A stretch of 64,000 nucleotides of DNA from Flavobacteriales bacterium (GCA_016710965.1 JADJTW010000032.1:62001-126000), one strand, 5' to 3'; counted from the stretch's first letter, positions 45,493 to 55,057 are shown. Notes: generated by a model from the sequence alone, not told the origin. Made by a program: numbers and translations.

Positions 45493-47235
45493 ATGATGCA
45501 ATACGCTCGATCGCTCATGCTCGTGGCGTTCCTCATGGGGGCGGCAGGCCTCAGCGCCCAGGAGATCAGCTTCACGGCAACCGTGGACCGCAATAGCATC
45601 GCGGTGGGTGAGCACATCCGGCTCACCCTTACGCTCACCAACGGCGGCGATCGATTCGATGCTCCCGATCTGGGCAGGCTGGTGGTGGTCGGCGGGCCGC
45701 AGTACGGCAGCCGCATGAGCAACATCAACGGCCGCATGTCCACGGCGGTCACCAAGACCTGGATCATCACTGCAACGGCCCCGGGCAAGTATGTCATCGG
45801 CCCGGCGAAAGCCACCATCGCACGGGGCAGCATCGCAACTCAGCCCATCACCATTGAGGTGGTGAAGGGCGCCGCTGGCGGTGACGCGAACGCTGCGCAG
45901 CAGCAGCGTGCCAACGCGAACATCTTCTGCACCGTGGACCTGAGCAAGAGCAAGGCGATGGTAGGCGAGCAGGTGCTGGTCTCTTACACGCTGTACTCGC
46001 GCTACGGTTCGTTGGAACCTGTGGCCTATGATATCCCGCCGCTCAACGGCTTCTGGAGCGAGGAGATCGAGTTGGGCAATATCACGTTGGACAATGTGGT
46101 GGCCGTGAACGGCATCGAGTACTACAAGGCGGTGATCAAACGCCAATTGCTCATCCCGCAGAGGCCGGGCCGGTTGCGCATCGAGGCTGCGAAACTCACC
46201 TACAGAGCCAACGTCAATTGGTTCGGGCAGGGCACCAAGGTGGAAGTAGTCACCAATCCAGTGGACTTCACGGCACTGGCCCTGCCCGCTGGGGCTCCGG
46301 CCGATTTCAACGGCGCCGTAGGCGAGTTGAAGCTCGAAGCCACGGCGGATCGTTCGAGCGTGACGACTGATGAGGCCATCGAGATCCGCGTAAGGCTCAG
46401 TGGGCGAAGCAATCTCAAGCTGCTCGATGCGCCCAAGCTGGGCTTCCCCGGCGACTTCGAGACCTATGACCCCAAAGTGGTCGACCGGATCGCGGTCACT
46501 GCCGCCGGGATGAGCGGATCGCGCGAGTTCCAGTACACGGTGATACCGCGGCACGAAGGGAGGTTCGAGCTGGGCCCCATCGGCTTCAGCTACTACGACC
46601 CTCAAGCGGGTGCATACCGATCGCTGAGAAGTGATCCGCTCACCATCGAAGTCGCTCAGGGAAGCGGTGGTGGCGGTGCCATGGTGCCACGCACCTCGAA
46701 GAGCGATGTGCTGATGCTTGACGCGGATGTGCGGTATATCCGCAGCGGCGACTTGGAACTGCGGCCGAAGGGGCGCTTCCTGTTCTGGTCATGGCCATGG
46801 TTCGCGGGCATGAGCGTACCGGCCCTCGCGTTCGTGCTCTTCGTTGCGTGGTATCGCAAGCATGAACGCGAGAGTGCCGATGAGCAGGGCACCCGCCGCA
46901 GGCGCGCCGATCGCGTGGCGCGGCAGCGGCTGCGCGAAGCAGGGACCGCGCTGCAGAGCGGGGAGCGTGCTGCGTTCTATTCCGCGCTCTCGCGGGCCTT
47001 GCACGGATACCTCAGTGACAAATTCGCACTGGGCGTTGCTGAAGTGAATACCCACGAACTGCGCGAGCGATTCGCTCCATTCCATGGTGGACAGGCGCTC
47101 GCCGAGGATTGCGCGCGACTGCTTGCCGCGTGCGACATGGCGCGCTTCGCTCCCGTAGAGGACCGACCGCGAAAGGAGTTGTATGAGGAAGCAGCCGATC
47201 TGATCCAGCGCATCGAACGAACGGCACGCGCATGA
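45493..47235 (+). CDS. batD: BatD
   Basis: 580 residues. Signal peptide (MMQYARSLMLVAFLMGAAGLSAQ), a large periplasmic region of Ig-like oxygen-tolerance repeats (EISFTATVDRNSIAVGEHIRLTLTLTNGG, then NIFCTVDLSKSKAMVGEQVLVSYTLYS, then LKLEATADRSSVTTDEAIEIRVRLSG), a transmembrane helix (about 430-452, WPWFAGMSVPALAFVLFVAWY) and a cytoplasmic helical tail (ALHGYLSDKFALGVAEVNTHELRERF) similar to that of the 41057 gene. Repeats begin with the motif 'D-R-x-x-I/V' typical of BatD. Overlaps batE by four bases (ATGA 47232-47235). Confidence 0.92.
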   Translation: MMQYARSLMLVAFLMGAAGLSAQEISFTATVDRNSIAVGEHIRLTLTLTNGGDRFDAPDLGRLVVVGGPQYGSRMSNINGRMSTAVTKTWIITATAPGKYVIGPAKATIARGSIATQPITIEVVKGAAGGDANAAQQQRANANIFCTVDLSKSKAMVGEQVLVSYTLYSRYGSLEPVAYDIPPLNGFWSEEIELGNITLDNVVAVNGIEYYKAVIKRQLLIPQRPGRLRIEAAKLTYRANVNWFGQGTKVEVVTNPVDFTALALPAGAPADFNGAVGELKLEATADRSSVTTDEAIEIRVRLSGRSNLKLLDAPKLGFPGDFETYDPKVVDRIAVTAAGMSGSREFQYTVIPRHEGRFELGPIGFSYYDPQAGAYRSLRSDPLTIEVAQGSGGGGAMVPRTSKSDVLMLDADVRYIRSGDLELRPKGRFLFWSWPWFAGMSVPALAFVLFVAWYRKHERESADEQGTRRRRADRVARQRLREAGTALQSGERAAFYSALSRALHGYLSDKFALGVAEVNTHELRERFAPFHGGQALAEDCARLLAACDMARFAPVEDRPRKELYEEAADLIQRIERTARA

Positions 47236-47993
47236 AAAGGATCCTCTTCATCGGCCTGCTCGCTTTCGCCTCGCAAGCGCATGCATTGGACCGCGTACAA
47301 GCCGACTCGCTCGTGGCCCGGGGAGTTCGCGCCTACGCTGCCGGAGACCATGGTGCTGCGCGCGCGGCGTTCGACAGCGTGTCCGTGGAGTACAGTTCTG
47401 CTGCCCTTGAGCTCAATCTCGGCAATTGCTTCTTCAAGCTGGGCGATGTGGCACACGCGATCCTCCATTACGAGCGTGGGCTGCGTCTTGCACCCGGCGA
47501 TGCCGACCTTCAAGCCAATCTGGACTTCGCGAATGAACAAGTGAAGGACCGGGTGGGTGCGCCGCCGGCTTTCGCACTCGGCAACACGTGGGCCCAGTTG
47601 CGCAGCGGTGCCGATCCGGACCAATGGGCGAGGCGCTCCCTATGGGCTTCGATGCTCTTCTTCACTTTGCTCGGCTTGGCCGTGGCGCTGCGGCGCCCTG
47701 TATTCCGACGTGCGGCCTGGGCCGCCGCTGGCGTTGCATTGATCGGCCTTCTATTGTGCCTCGGCTTCGCGTGGGTCAGGCACAGCGAGCTGCGTGACGA
47801 TAGCGAAGCGATCATCATGGCCCCGAAGGTGGATGTCCGTGGAGAGCCGCGCCCATCCGCCACCGTGCTCTTCGTGCTGCACAAGGGCACCAAGGTCACA
47901 GTGCTGCAACAGGATGAGCAAGGCTGGAGCGAGGTGCAACTCCCCAACGGCAATGTCGGCTGGATGCCGCCCGCCACGGTGGAGCGGATCTGA
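47232..47993 (+). CDS. batE: BatE, TPR and SH3 domain membrane protein
   Basis: 253 residues. Signal peptide (MKRILFIGLLAFASQAHA), TPR units (YAAGDHGAARAAFDSVSVEYSSAALELNLGNCFFKLGDVAHAILHYERGLRLAPGDADLQANLDFANEQVKDR), two membrane helices (about 132-152 and 158-178) and a C-terminal SH3b domain (VDVRGEPRPSATVLFVLHKGTKVTVLQQDEQGWSEVQLPNGNVGWMPPATVERI). It is the last gene of the operon; its TGA is 3 bases from the stop of the convergent beta-helix gene, with no hairpin between, so termination must rely on other means or on opposing transcription. Confidence 0.93.
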   Translation: MKRILFIGLLAFASQAHALDRVQADSLVARGVRAYAAGDHGAARAAFDSVSVEYSSAALELNLGNCFFKLGDVAHAILHYERGLRLAPGDADLQANLDFANEQVKDRVGAPPAFALGNTWAQLRSGADPDQWARRSLWASMLFFTLLGLAVALRRPVFRRAAWAAAGVALIGLLLCLGFAWVRHSELRDDSEAIIMAPKVDVRGEPRPSATVLFVLHKGTKVTVLQQDEQGWSEVQLPNGNVGWMPPATVERI

Positions 47994-47996
47994 GCG

Positions 47997-50900
47997 CTAT
48001 TCGATGATCAACTTCTCGCGAACGATGCGATCGCCGTTCACTGCGATGAGAACGTACACACCCGCAGCTCGTCCTGCCGCCTGCCATTCAAACTGCTGGT
48101 CCGGGCTGCTGGGCAGCGCATCGTAAGGCGTATCGATGAGCGCGCCGCTCAGCGAACGGATCTCCACCGTGAGTCGCTGCTCCTGATCCAGACCGAAGAG
48201 CTGGATCGTGGTAGTCTCCCGGAAGGGATTGGGGAAGATCGCCGCACCTGCCACCGGATCGATCGTCTCGCTTGATCCCCATAGCACACGCTGCCCGCCA
48301 GGGCAACTGAGGTACCCGTTGTTCATGTTTCCGCCCTGATAGCCATTGTTCACATAGGTCAGCGCCGTGCTAAGGGTGCTCAACGGGTACGCAGTGGAGC
48401 AGCCTCCGATCACCTGTTCTGCGGTGGCCAGCAATTGGCTCACAGACCAGCCCGCAAAGGTGCCTGAGGTGACGAGCATGTCCTTCAACAGCACGTCGCT
48501 GGTGCTGAAGGCCGGGCTCAATTCGTCGAATCGAACCGCCAAGCGCAATGAGACGATCTGTCCAACGAGCGTGTTGGCCGGAGCGGTGGGGTTGACCGAG
48601 GTGCCGGTGGGGAGCAGAGCGGGTGTCCCGTATGTAGGCAGCGCTGTGATGATGGCAGCGCCTGTGGTGAAACGCATGAGCCGGCTGCCGCAACCGATGG
48701 TGAGATAGTTCGGCGAAGGGAAGGCCGCAGCGAAATTGTTGGTCATGTAGCCAGCGGTGTTGTATGCCGTGGCCGTTGCACCCCAAGTGCCTTGCGCCTC
48801 GGTACGGATACCGGCGCATGAGAGCGACTGCAGCGTGATGGTCGTGGTGCAGCTTGCCGTGCAGCCGTTGCTGCCGGTGACCGTGGCCGTGTAGGTGCTG
48901 GATGCGCTCACCGTAGCCGTCGCAGTGGTTTGCACCGGCGAGGTGTTCCATGAATAGGTGTAGGGCGCAACACCACCGCTGGCCACAACGGATACCGACG
49001 CATTGGTCGTGTTGCTCGAACAGGTGACCACCGGTGATGCTTTCACCGTAACGGTGGTGGATGTGGAGGAAGTGCTGCATCCGCCATTGCTGACCACCAC
49101 GGTGTATGCGCCGCTTGCGGTCGCAGCGTAAGTGCTGCCAGTGGCGCCGCTGATCGTGGCTCCATCCTTCTTCCACAGGTACGTGTAGCCTGTTCCCGTG
49201 TTCGCGCTCAGTGTTACGCTTGTGCCAGAGCAGAACGTGGTGGTGCCGCCAGCCGTGATGCTGGCGCTGGGAGCGGCAGTCGCGCTCACGCTTATCGCCG
49301 AGGAGGTGGTGGAGCATCCACCGCTTGTGACAACCACGGTGTAACTGCCCGTAAGCGAGGCGTTGTACGTGCTGCTGGTGGCGCCGCTTATGGTACTGCC
49401 GTTGCGTTTCCAAGCATAGGCGAGACCCGTGCCCGTATTCGCGCTCAACAAGACATTGCCGCCCGTGCAGAAGCTGGTTGACCCGCCAGCGGTGATGCTG
49501 CTGCTGGGAGCTGCATTCAGCGTAACGGATGTGGCGCTCGATGTGGTGGTGCAACCACCGTTGCTGACGACCACGGTATAACTGCCTGCGAGGGTAGCCG
49601 TGTAGGTCGCGGCGGTCGCCCCGCTGATGGCGGTGCCGTTCCTCTTCCAAACGTAAGTGTATCCCGTGCCTGTATTGGCATTCAGCGCTACGCTACCGCC
49701 CGAGCAGAAAGTGGTGCTGCTGCCAGCCGTGATCGTGGCGGCAGGCGCGGCGCTCACGGTAACCGTTGTGGCCGATGATGTGGTGGCGCACGATCCGCTC
49801 GTGACTACGACAGTATAGCTGCCGCTGGCTGTTGCGCTGTAGGCAGTTGAGGTGGCGCCACTGATGGTGGTGCCGTTCTTCTTCCAGACATAAGAGAAGC
49901 CGGTGCCCGTATTCGCGCTTAGCAGCACACTACCGCCGGTGCAGAAGCTCGTAGCACCACCGGCCGTGATCGTGGCGCTCGGCGCAGCCGTCACCGTTAC
50001 GGCTGTTGCCGATGAGGTGGTTCCGCAACCGCCGCTGGTGACCACCACGGTGTAGTTGCCAGCTTGCGTGGCTGTGTACGTAGCCGACGTTGCCCCGCTG
50101 ATGATCGTGCCATCCTTCTTCCATGCATAGGTGTAGCCCGTGCCAGCATTGGCGTTCAATGCCACACTGCCACCGGAGCAGAAGGTGGTGCTGCCGCCTG
50201 CGGTGATGGTCGCGCTCGGTGCTACGCTTACCGTTACGGAAACGCCCGTGGTAGTGCTGGTGCAGCCGCTGCTGCTGATCTCCGCAGTGTATACGCCGCT
50301 TTGCGTGGCGGTATAGCTGCTACTGGTCGCGCCGCTGATGGCCGTCCCGTTCTTCTTCCATGCGTACGTGTAGCCCGTGCCGGTAGCCGCGCTCAATACG
50401 ACGTTCCCACCCGTGCAGAAGCTCGTTGCACCGCCCGGAGTCAGTGCCGTGCTGATGGAGACCGCAGTGCCGGTGCATTGGCAGTTGCTGTTCCACGTGT
50501 CGTTCGTTGTGCAGGGGTTGTTGTCGTTGCAGGCCGTGCCGGGAAGCGCGGTGCCTCCTACGGTTCCTGCGCAGTCGACCTGAGCGCTGCCGCAGCCCGT
50601 GCCGGTTACGCGGTACACGATCTTGCTCATGTACGGCTGCACTGTGATGGTGGCGCCTTGCAGCACGCCATTGATGTCGTTCCAGCAACCGCCGGGCAGA
50701 GTGAAGGTCTGGGCCGTCGCCAGGTCGTTCACGTAGATCTTGTGCTGATCGGCAGGCAGAACCGGAGTTACCGTCACGCGGTGCAACTGAACGTTGTCCA
50801 TCCAGTATTGCGGTTGCGTATAGCTGTGGATGAACTGTACGAGCGCCTGGTCGGTCATGCTGCTCTGGAAGTACCATTCCATATCGCGTCGCTGGGTGTC

Positions 50901-53039
50901 GAACGGCACATCGCGATCGAAGATGGTATTGGCATTCACCAACTGGCTCACGCCCTTCACTCCGGCGTTCAGGTTGCCGTGGATATTGCTCTGCACGCTG
51001 AACTTCAAGCGGTACCACTGCGCGCTCTGCACATTGAACTGGTCGGGGTTGCGCAACGATAGAGTCGCGTACTGGCTGGCATTGGGCAGGTAGGCCTTCA
51101 GTGCGCCTGCATCCAGGTAGGTGAGATCGCGAGTGATCACCGCATTGTAGGGGTAGCCGCTCCAACCCGTCACGTTCGTGGTGAATGTTCCATTGACGAT
51201 GAGGTTGGCGCTGAGCTCGCTGGCGGTGGTGTAGATGTCCTGTCGCAGCGGACTGCGCATGCTTCCGGCGTCCTCTGCGAACTGGGCGGCCCAACGTTCC
51301 ATGGAGAAGAACTCGCGCGTGCCTGCCGCCTGATGGTGCAATTCAATGCTGAGCTCGTTGTAGGGATTGAAGTAGTAGTTGTTCGAGAAGGTGCCGAAAT
51401 CCACCAGGTTGGCGCAATACACATGTATCTGGTGCATGCATTCCTGGTCCTTGCTCAAGCAATACATGATGTTGCCACTGTATTGCGTGTTGAAGGAGTT
51501 GACGCAGAAAGGCGCCGTTGCGCCTGGTGTGTTGTAGTTCGAGTAATCAGAGATGGACATCTGGTACTGCCCATTGTTGAACATGGTGTTGTTGCGCACC
51601 TGATTGCCCGTGCTCACCATGGTGTGGTCCACATGGATGCCGCTCTTGGAGCAGTTCGCCACCGTGTTGTACTCCACCAGCGTGTTCTTGATGCTGATGT
51701 TGCCGAAGTAGATGCCGTGCGCGATGGGGAAGTCGTTGGTGTATTGCGGTGCAACGCCAGCGGTGTCGCCATATGCATCCATGACGATGTTCTTGCGCAG
51801 CACCATGCCGTTAGCGTTGTCTATGGCGATGCCCCCTCCATCATTGAGGATCATGAGCGGGTTGCGCACCACGTTGCGTTCGGCGAGGGTGTTTGCCTCC
51901 ACCACCATGCCGATGTATCCGATGTTCTGGAAGCGGTTGTCGCTCACGGTCATGCCGGTGCCATTGCAGCGCAGGCCGAAATAGCCCCAATTGTTCTCCC
52001 CCGATCCGGGCCACAGGCAGATATCATCGAAGGTGTTGAAGGTGAAGGTGCTATTGTTGTCCAGCAGGTACACCGCTGTCTGGTAGGTGCGCGCAATGGT
52101 GTTGTGATGGATGTTCTGCGTGGCTCCCGTGCTGTAGATGGCGCGCTGCGTATCGAGCATCTTGCAGTAGCCGACCTCCACGTTGTAGGTGCCGCTCAAG
52201 CGTACGCTCGCGTCGATCTGGTGCTGGAACTGGATGTTCTGCACGATGATGTCGTGCCGCTGGTAGCTGAAGTAGATGCCGAAGTCGGTCACTGCCGCTT
52301 CGATGGTATTGCCGGCTGGTGCTGCGTTGCCAGGGCACCATACATACAAGGTGCTCGTGGGCTTGTCATAGTACCACTCTCCCGCCGCGTCGAGCAGGGC
52401 CAGTTTATTCCGAAGGAAGAAACCCCAGTTCTGGGTGCCCAAGTTGTTGCCCGTTGAGGTATGGGTCAGCGTGGTGCCGCTGTGCGTGCTTACGAAAGCG
52501 GTGTCCCAACTCCAGTTGGTGGTGCGCAGCACCATGGTGGCACCTGTGAAGTAGCCGCTGCCCTGGGTAAGCGCCGCATCCGTTGTGCTCGTGCTGCTGG
52601 CGTTATCGGTACGGAGGAAGCCGCTGTTGGGAAAGCGCGCCTGCGTTTGCAAGGCACCGTTGAAATACACCTGCTTCACCCGCGACGACACAGTTGCCTT
52701 CCAGATATTCCCGGTGTGAAGCGTCCAGCTTGAGACGAGCACACTGCCGCTGATGATGGGTTCGGCACCGGTGCCGTAAGCCCCGAAGGTGATCTTGGAT
52801 GCGGAGGTCCCCGAATTGGGCACGCTCAACTTCTCCCGCCAAATGCCGCCACGCAGGAAGAGGACCTGGTCGCCGGCATGCAACCCTGTGCCCATCGCGT
52901 TCACCTTGCTGATCGTCTTCCACGGTGTGCCCGTGCTGGTCCCATTGTTGGTATCGCTGCCGGAAGGCGACACATAGTAGACCGTAGCGCTACCGAGGAT
53001 CGGCAGAAGGATAAGGAGCGTGAGGAGGATCTTTCGCAT
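47997..53039 (-). CDS. Giant T9SS-secreted parallel beta-helix protein with six Ig-like repeats
   Basis: 1680 residues. Signal peptide MRKILLTLLILLPILGSA. Residues about 20-600 form a right-handed parallel beta-helix of the kind found in polysaccharide lyases and glycosidases (VYYVSPSGSDTNNGTSTGTPWKTISK; NIHHNTIARTYQT; TVSDNRFQNIGYIGM; LVEYNTVANCSKSGIHVD; QVRNNTMFNNGQY). A carbohydrate-binding-like domain follows (about 615-760, NLIVNGTFTTNVTGWSGYP). Six Ig-like repeats (about 862-1337) of 79 residues come next, then another beta domain and a type A sorting domain (AIFPNPFRETTTIQLF...VREKLIIE). No catalytic triad can be named; a polysaccharide-binding or lyase role is inferred. Nothing like a -7 element is visible upstream. 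Confidence 0.85.
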   Translation of the reverse strand: MRKILLTLLILLPILGSATVYYVSPSGSDTNNGTSTGTPWKTISKVNAMGTGLHAGDQVLFLRGGIWREKLSVPNSGTSASKITFGAYGTGAEPIISGSVLVSSWTLHTGNIWKATVSSRVKQVYFNGALQTQARFPNSGFLRTDNASSTSTTDAALTQGSGYFTGATMVLRTTNWSWDTAFVSTHSGTTLTHTSTGNNLGTQNWGFFLRNKLALLDAAGEWYYDKPTSTLYVWCPGNAAPAGNTIEAAVTDFGIYFSYQRHDIIVQNIQFQHQIDASVRLSGTYNVEVGYCKMLDTQRAIYSTGATQNIHHNTIARTYQTAVYLLDNNSTFTFNTFDDICLWPGSGENNWGYFGLRCNGTGMTVSDNRFQNIGYIGMVVEANTLAERNVVRNPLMILNDGGGIAIDNANGMVLRKNIVMDAYGDTAGVAPQYTNDFPIAHGIYFGNISIKNTLVEYNTVANCSKSGIHVDHTMVSTGNQVRNNTMFNNGQYQMSISDYSNYNTPGATAPFCVNSFNTQYSGNIMYCLSKDQECMHQIHVYCANLVDFGTFSNNYYFNPYNELSIELHHQAAGTREFFSMERWAAQFAEDAGSMRSPLRQDIYTTASELSANLIVNGTFTTNVTGWSGYPYNAVITRDLTYLDAGALKAYLPNASQYATLSLRNPDQFNVQSAQWYRLKFSVQSNIHGNLNAGVKGVSQLVNANTIFDRDVPFDTQRRDMEWYFQSSMTDQALVQFIHSYTQPQYWMDNVQLHRVTVTPVLPADQHKIYVNDLATAQTFTLPGGCWNDINGVLQGATITVQPYMSKIVYRVTGTGCGSAQVDCAGTVGGTALPGTACNDNNPCTTNDTWNSNCQCTGTAVSISTALTPGGATSFCTGGNVVLSAATGTGYTYAWKKNGTAISGATSSSYTATQSGVYTAEISSSGCTSTTTGVSVTVSVAPSATITAGGSTTFCSGGSVALNANAGTGYTYAWKKDGTIISGATSATYTATQAGNYTVVVTSGGCGTTSSATAVTVTAAPSATITAGGATSFCTGGSVLLSANTGTGFSYVWKKNGTTISGATSTAYSATASGSYTVVVTSGSCATTSSATTVTVSAAPAATITAGSSTTFCSGGSVALNANTGTGYTYVWKRNGTAISGATAATYTATLAGSYTVVVSNGGCTTTSSATSVTLNAAPSSSITAGGSTSFCTGGNVLLSANTGTGLAYAWKRNGSTISGATSSTYNASLTGSYTVVVTSGGCSTTSSAISVSATAAPSASITAGGTTTFCSGTSVTLSANTGTGYTYLWKKDGATISGATGSTYAATASGAYTVVVSNGGCSTSSTSTTVTVKASPVVTCSSNTTNASVSVVASGGVAPYTYSWNTSPVQTTATATVSASSTYTATVTGSNGCTASCTTTITLQSLSCAGIRTEAQGTWGATATAYNTAGYMTNNFAAAFPSPNYLTIGCGSRLMRFTTGAAIITALPTYGTPALLPTGTSVNPTAPANTLVGQIVSLRLAVRFDELSPAFSTSDVLLKDMLVTSGTFAGWSVSQLLATAEQVIGGCSTAYPLSTLSTALTYVNNGYQGGNMNNGYLSCPGGQRVLWGSSETIDPVAGAAIFPNPFRETTTIQLFGLDQEQRLTVEIRSLSGALIDTPYDALPSSPDQQFEWQAAGRAAGVYVLIAVNGDRIVREKLIIE
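49030..50455 (-). repeat. Six tandem 237-bp coding repeats (Ig-like)
   Basis: Units start with ITAGGSTTFCSGG-type sequence and contain TGYTYAWKKDGTxISGAT and YTVVVTSGGC; each is 79 residues, with each unit keeping a Cys pair (FC and GC). DNA is similar enough between units to recombine. This is protein-coding and not a CRISPR or satellite. Confidence 0.9.
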
Positions 53040-53286
53040 GGCCTGCAGGTTCGTTTCGGCGGCGTGAAGTTGGCCGTTCCGTATCGCCTGCTACGCGCCT
53101 GATAGCCAATGGAATTGAACATTTCGACCAGCGCCCCATGGTACCCGATGGAGCGTGCTGCTCACGCAATGATCATTGCGGTGGATGCGGACTTCGTTCC
53201 CGAAAGCGTTCGTGGAGCATGTTGATCCAGTGTGAAGAAGACATGAGCGAGCCCTCCCATGAGCCGATCGGGGAGGCTAGTTCATT
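53040..53286. other. 247-base spacer with a 16-bp perfect palindrome
   Basis: Lies between creD (end) and the beta-helix gene (start), both on the minus strand. CGCAATGATCATTGCG at 53165-53180 is a perfect 16-bp palindrome, about 125 bases upstream of the beta-helix ATG. An imperfect hairpin CCTCCC/GGGAGG at 53253-53276 just beyond the creD stop may be a weak terminator. No promoter octamer is recognised. Confidence 0.5.
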
Positions 53287-54681
53287 TCACTCGCGGCCGG
53301 CGTTCCAATCGATGCGTCGGCTCACGGCCATCACCAGCGCCAGCACTACGAAGAGACCGATGCTGCCGAAGAGCAGGGCGTAGTCCTGTTCGTGGATGAG
53401 GGCGAACATGAAGCCGAACACCAGCAGCATGATCAGGCCGAGCAATTGTGTGGCGCGCTTCACCTTGAAAACGCTGGTGCTATAGAAGACCACCAGCCCG
53501 ATCACGGCCATTGCCGATATGATGTAAGCCGGACCGAAGCCCAAGTGCTCGCTGATGGCGATCAGCAGGGTGTAGAAGATGCACAGGGCGAAACCAGCCA
53601 ATAGGTACTGGATCGGATGTATCCGCAGTTTCTGCAGCACTTCCACGAAGAAGAAGACGAGGAACACCAGGACTATGAGCATGAGACCGTACTTGCCGGC
53701 GCGCGTGTTCTTCTGGTACTCGTCAACGGGTTGGATCAGGTACACGCCGAATGCGCTCTGATCGATGGCCTCGCGGCGGCTGCCGTAGAACTCCTGCGGG
53801 TACTGTCGATTCAGGTGCAGCACGGTCCACTTCGCATCGAATCCGTCTTCACGTATGCTCGATGTATCGGGGAGGAAGGCGCCGTTGAAGCTCGGGTCCT
53901 TCCACGTGGAACTGCATTGCACCCGTGTGATCTTGCCCACGGGGATGATGTTGTACATGCTGCTGCCGTTGATGCGCAAGTCGAGCTCGAAGGACAGGTC
54001 GGTGCGGCGCATGGCCGTGTCCAGCGGGAAGGCCGATGAGAGACCGCTAGCCGTGACGTCGTAGTTGTCCAGCCCGGGCTCGAAGCTGATGCTGCGTCCG
54101 CCGATGCCCATGGCCACCTGTTCCTTGATGCTGCGCAGATCGGAGACGCCCAGCACCACTTTCGCGTTCTCCCACTGGAGCTTAAGTCCATCGATCGTGC
54201 CCGGAGCTTCGAGCGGAGCGAATGAACCGCTGATCACCGTTCGGCTGGCGTACACCGCTACATCGTAGATGCCTCGATGTTTCCTGTTCGGATCGAGCGT
54301 GGTGGTCACGTTCAGCTCCCTGGGCAGGAAATGCATGTAATGGATGTCGCTGCGCGTTTCCACGTTGCCGTTCTGATCGCGGCCCACCTGCACGAGGACT
54401 TCATAGGGCACGTCTATCACCGGCCCGGTGATGGTCTGCGCGCCGCCCCATGTGCGGCTCACCTCGCTCTCGGCCTCGGCCTTGCGCCCCTGCCGTTCAT
54501 AGATCAGGCTTTGCACCATGCTCAGCGGTATGAGCAGCAGCAGCACCAGGATCCCCACCACGATGGCCCGGAAGGTGTATGACCGCTTGAACCAGTTGCC
54601 GCGCTCGGCCCGAGCTACAGGCGGTGGTCCTTGGAAGGGGGGAGGGGCTGGAGAGGGCTGCTCGGAGGCTTGGTCGCTCAT
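53287..54681 (-). CDS. creD: CreD-family inner-membrane protein
   Basis: 464 residues from the ATG at 54681. Cytoplasmic Pro-rich N-terminus (QPSPAPPPFQGPPP), a first membrane helix (about 38-58, AIVVGILVLLLLIPLSMV), a large periplasmic domain with the CreD hallmarks (ITGPVIDVPYEV, HFLPRELNVTTTLDPNRKHRGIYDVAVYASRTVISGSF), then five to six membrane helices at the C-terminus. CreD (inner membrane protein for colicin E2 tolerance) is part of envelope-stress circuits in Gammaproteobacteria; here no CreBC kinase pair is adjacent, so regulation must be different. An in-frame start at 54717 is possible but would begin inside a Cys-rich stretch. Confidence 0.92.
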   Translation of the reverse strand: MSDQASEQPSPAPPPFQGPPPVARAERGNWFKRSYTFRAIVVGILVLLLLIPLSMVQSLIYERQGRKAEAESEVSRTWGGAQTITGPVIDVPYEVLVQVGRDQNGNVETRSDIHYMHFLPRELNVTTTLDPNRKHRGIYDVAVYASRTVISGSFAPLEAPGTIDGLKLQWENAKVVLGVSDLRSIKEQVAMGIGGRSISFEPGLDNYDVTASGLSSAFPLDTAMRRTDLSFELDLRINGSSMYNIIPVGKITRVQCSSTWKDPSFNGAFLPDTSSIREDGFDAKWTVLHLNRQYPQEFYGSRREAIDQSAFGVYLIQPVDEYQKNTRAGKYGLMLIVLVFLVFFFVEVLQKLRIHPIQYLLAGFALCIFYTLLIAISEHLGFGPAYIISAMAVIGLVVFYSTSVFKVKRATQLLGLIMLLVFGFMFALIHEQDYALLFGSIGLFVVLALVMAVSRRIDWNAGRE

Positions 54682-54769
54682 GATGCTGGCGCTTGCGCCG
54701 ATGAACGAGCAGTTCAAGCGCCTCGTGCGCCTTTAGCATTCTTTGGGAAAGAACGCCAATGCGTTTGTG

Positions 54770-54843
54770 CGATCCCGCTTGGAGTCGAACCAAGGACCGT
54801 CAGCTTAGAAGGCTGATGCTCTATCCAACTGAGCTACGGGACC
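54770..54843 (-). tRNA. tRNA-Arg (anticodon TCT)
   Basis: 74-nt class I tRNA. Acceptor GGTCCCG pairs with CGGGATC (one G-U); D arm GCTC...GAGC; anticodon stem TCAGC/GCTGA with loop CTTCTAA giving TCT (AGA/AGG codons); T stem CTTGG/CCAAG with TTCGACT. Discriminator G; CCA is not encoded. Confidence 0.95.
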
Positions 54844-54898
54844 GGATGATGCAAAGGTGGAATGAAAACGTTGCGCCCGTGCGCGTGCTGCAGGATCC

Positions 54899-54906
54899 TA
54901 CATTTG
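54899..54906 (+). promoter_or_regulatory. -7 element TACATTTG, tRNA-Pro promoter
   Basis: Perfect TAnnTTTG match ending 12 bases before the mature 5' end of tRNA-Pro, so the leader to be trimmed by RNase P is very short. Confidence 0.75.
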
Positions 54907-54918
54907 CCGCTCTTTGTT

Positions 54919-54993
54919 CGGGGTGTAGCGCAGCCCGGTTAGCGCACCTGGTTTGGGACCAGGGGGTCGTGTGTTCGAATCACACCACCCCGA
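54919..54993 (+). tRNA. tRNA-Pro (anticodon TGG)
   Basis: 75-nt tRNA. Acceptor CGGGGTG pairs with CACCCCG; D arm GCGC...GCGC; anticodon stem CCTGG/CCAGG with loop TTTGGGA giving TGG; T stem GTGTG/CACAC with TTCGAAT. Discriminator A; CCA not encoded. Confidence 0.95.
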
Positions 54994-55009
54994 CAACAAG
55001 TGGAACGCC

Positions 55010-55030
55010 GGCCTTCCGGCTTGGAAGGCC
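55010..55030 (+). terminator. Terminator between tRNA-Pro and recF
   Basis: GGCCTTCC pairs with GGAAGGCC across a 5-nt loop, followed by CTTTCGGGTT. It begins 17 bases after the tRNA. Confidence 0.65.
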
Positions 55031-55045
55031 CTTTCGGGTTGTCCG

Positions 55046-55053
55046 TACTTTTC
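55046..55053 (+). promoter_or_regulatory. -7-like element TACTTTTC for recF
   Basis: One base from TAnnTTTG (terminal C) and only 4 bases before the recF ATG; if real, the recF message is almost leaderless. Confidence 0.4.
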
Positions 55054-55057
55054 TGCC

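Noticed and set aside
49030..50455. Regular repeats suggestive of a CRISPR array
   Set aside because: Units are 237 bp, coding, in frame and without unique spacers; they are Ig-like domains.
51148..51174. TAGGGGTAG with CGTCAC as a third copy of the ECF-type motif
   Set aside because: It lies inside the coding region of the beta-helix gene, and the second block does not match GTTGTC.
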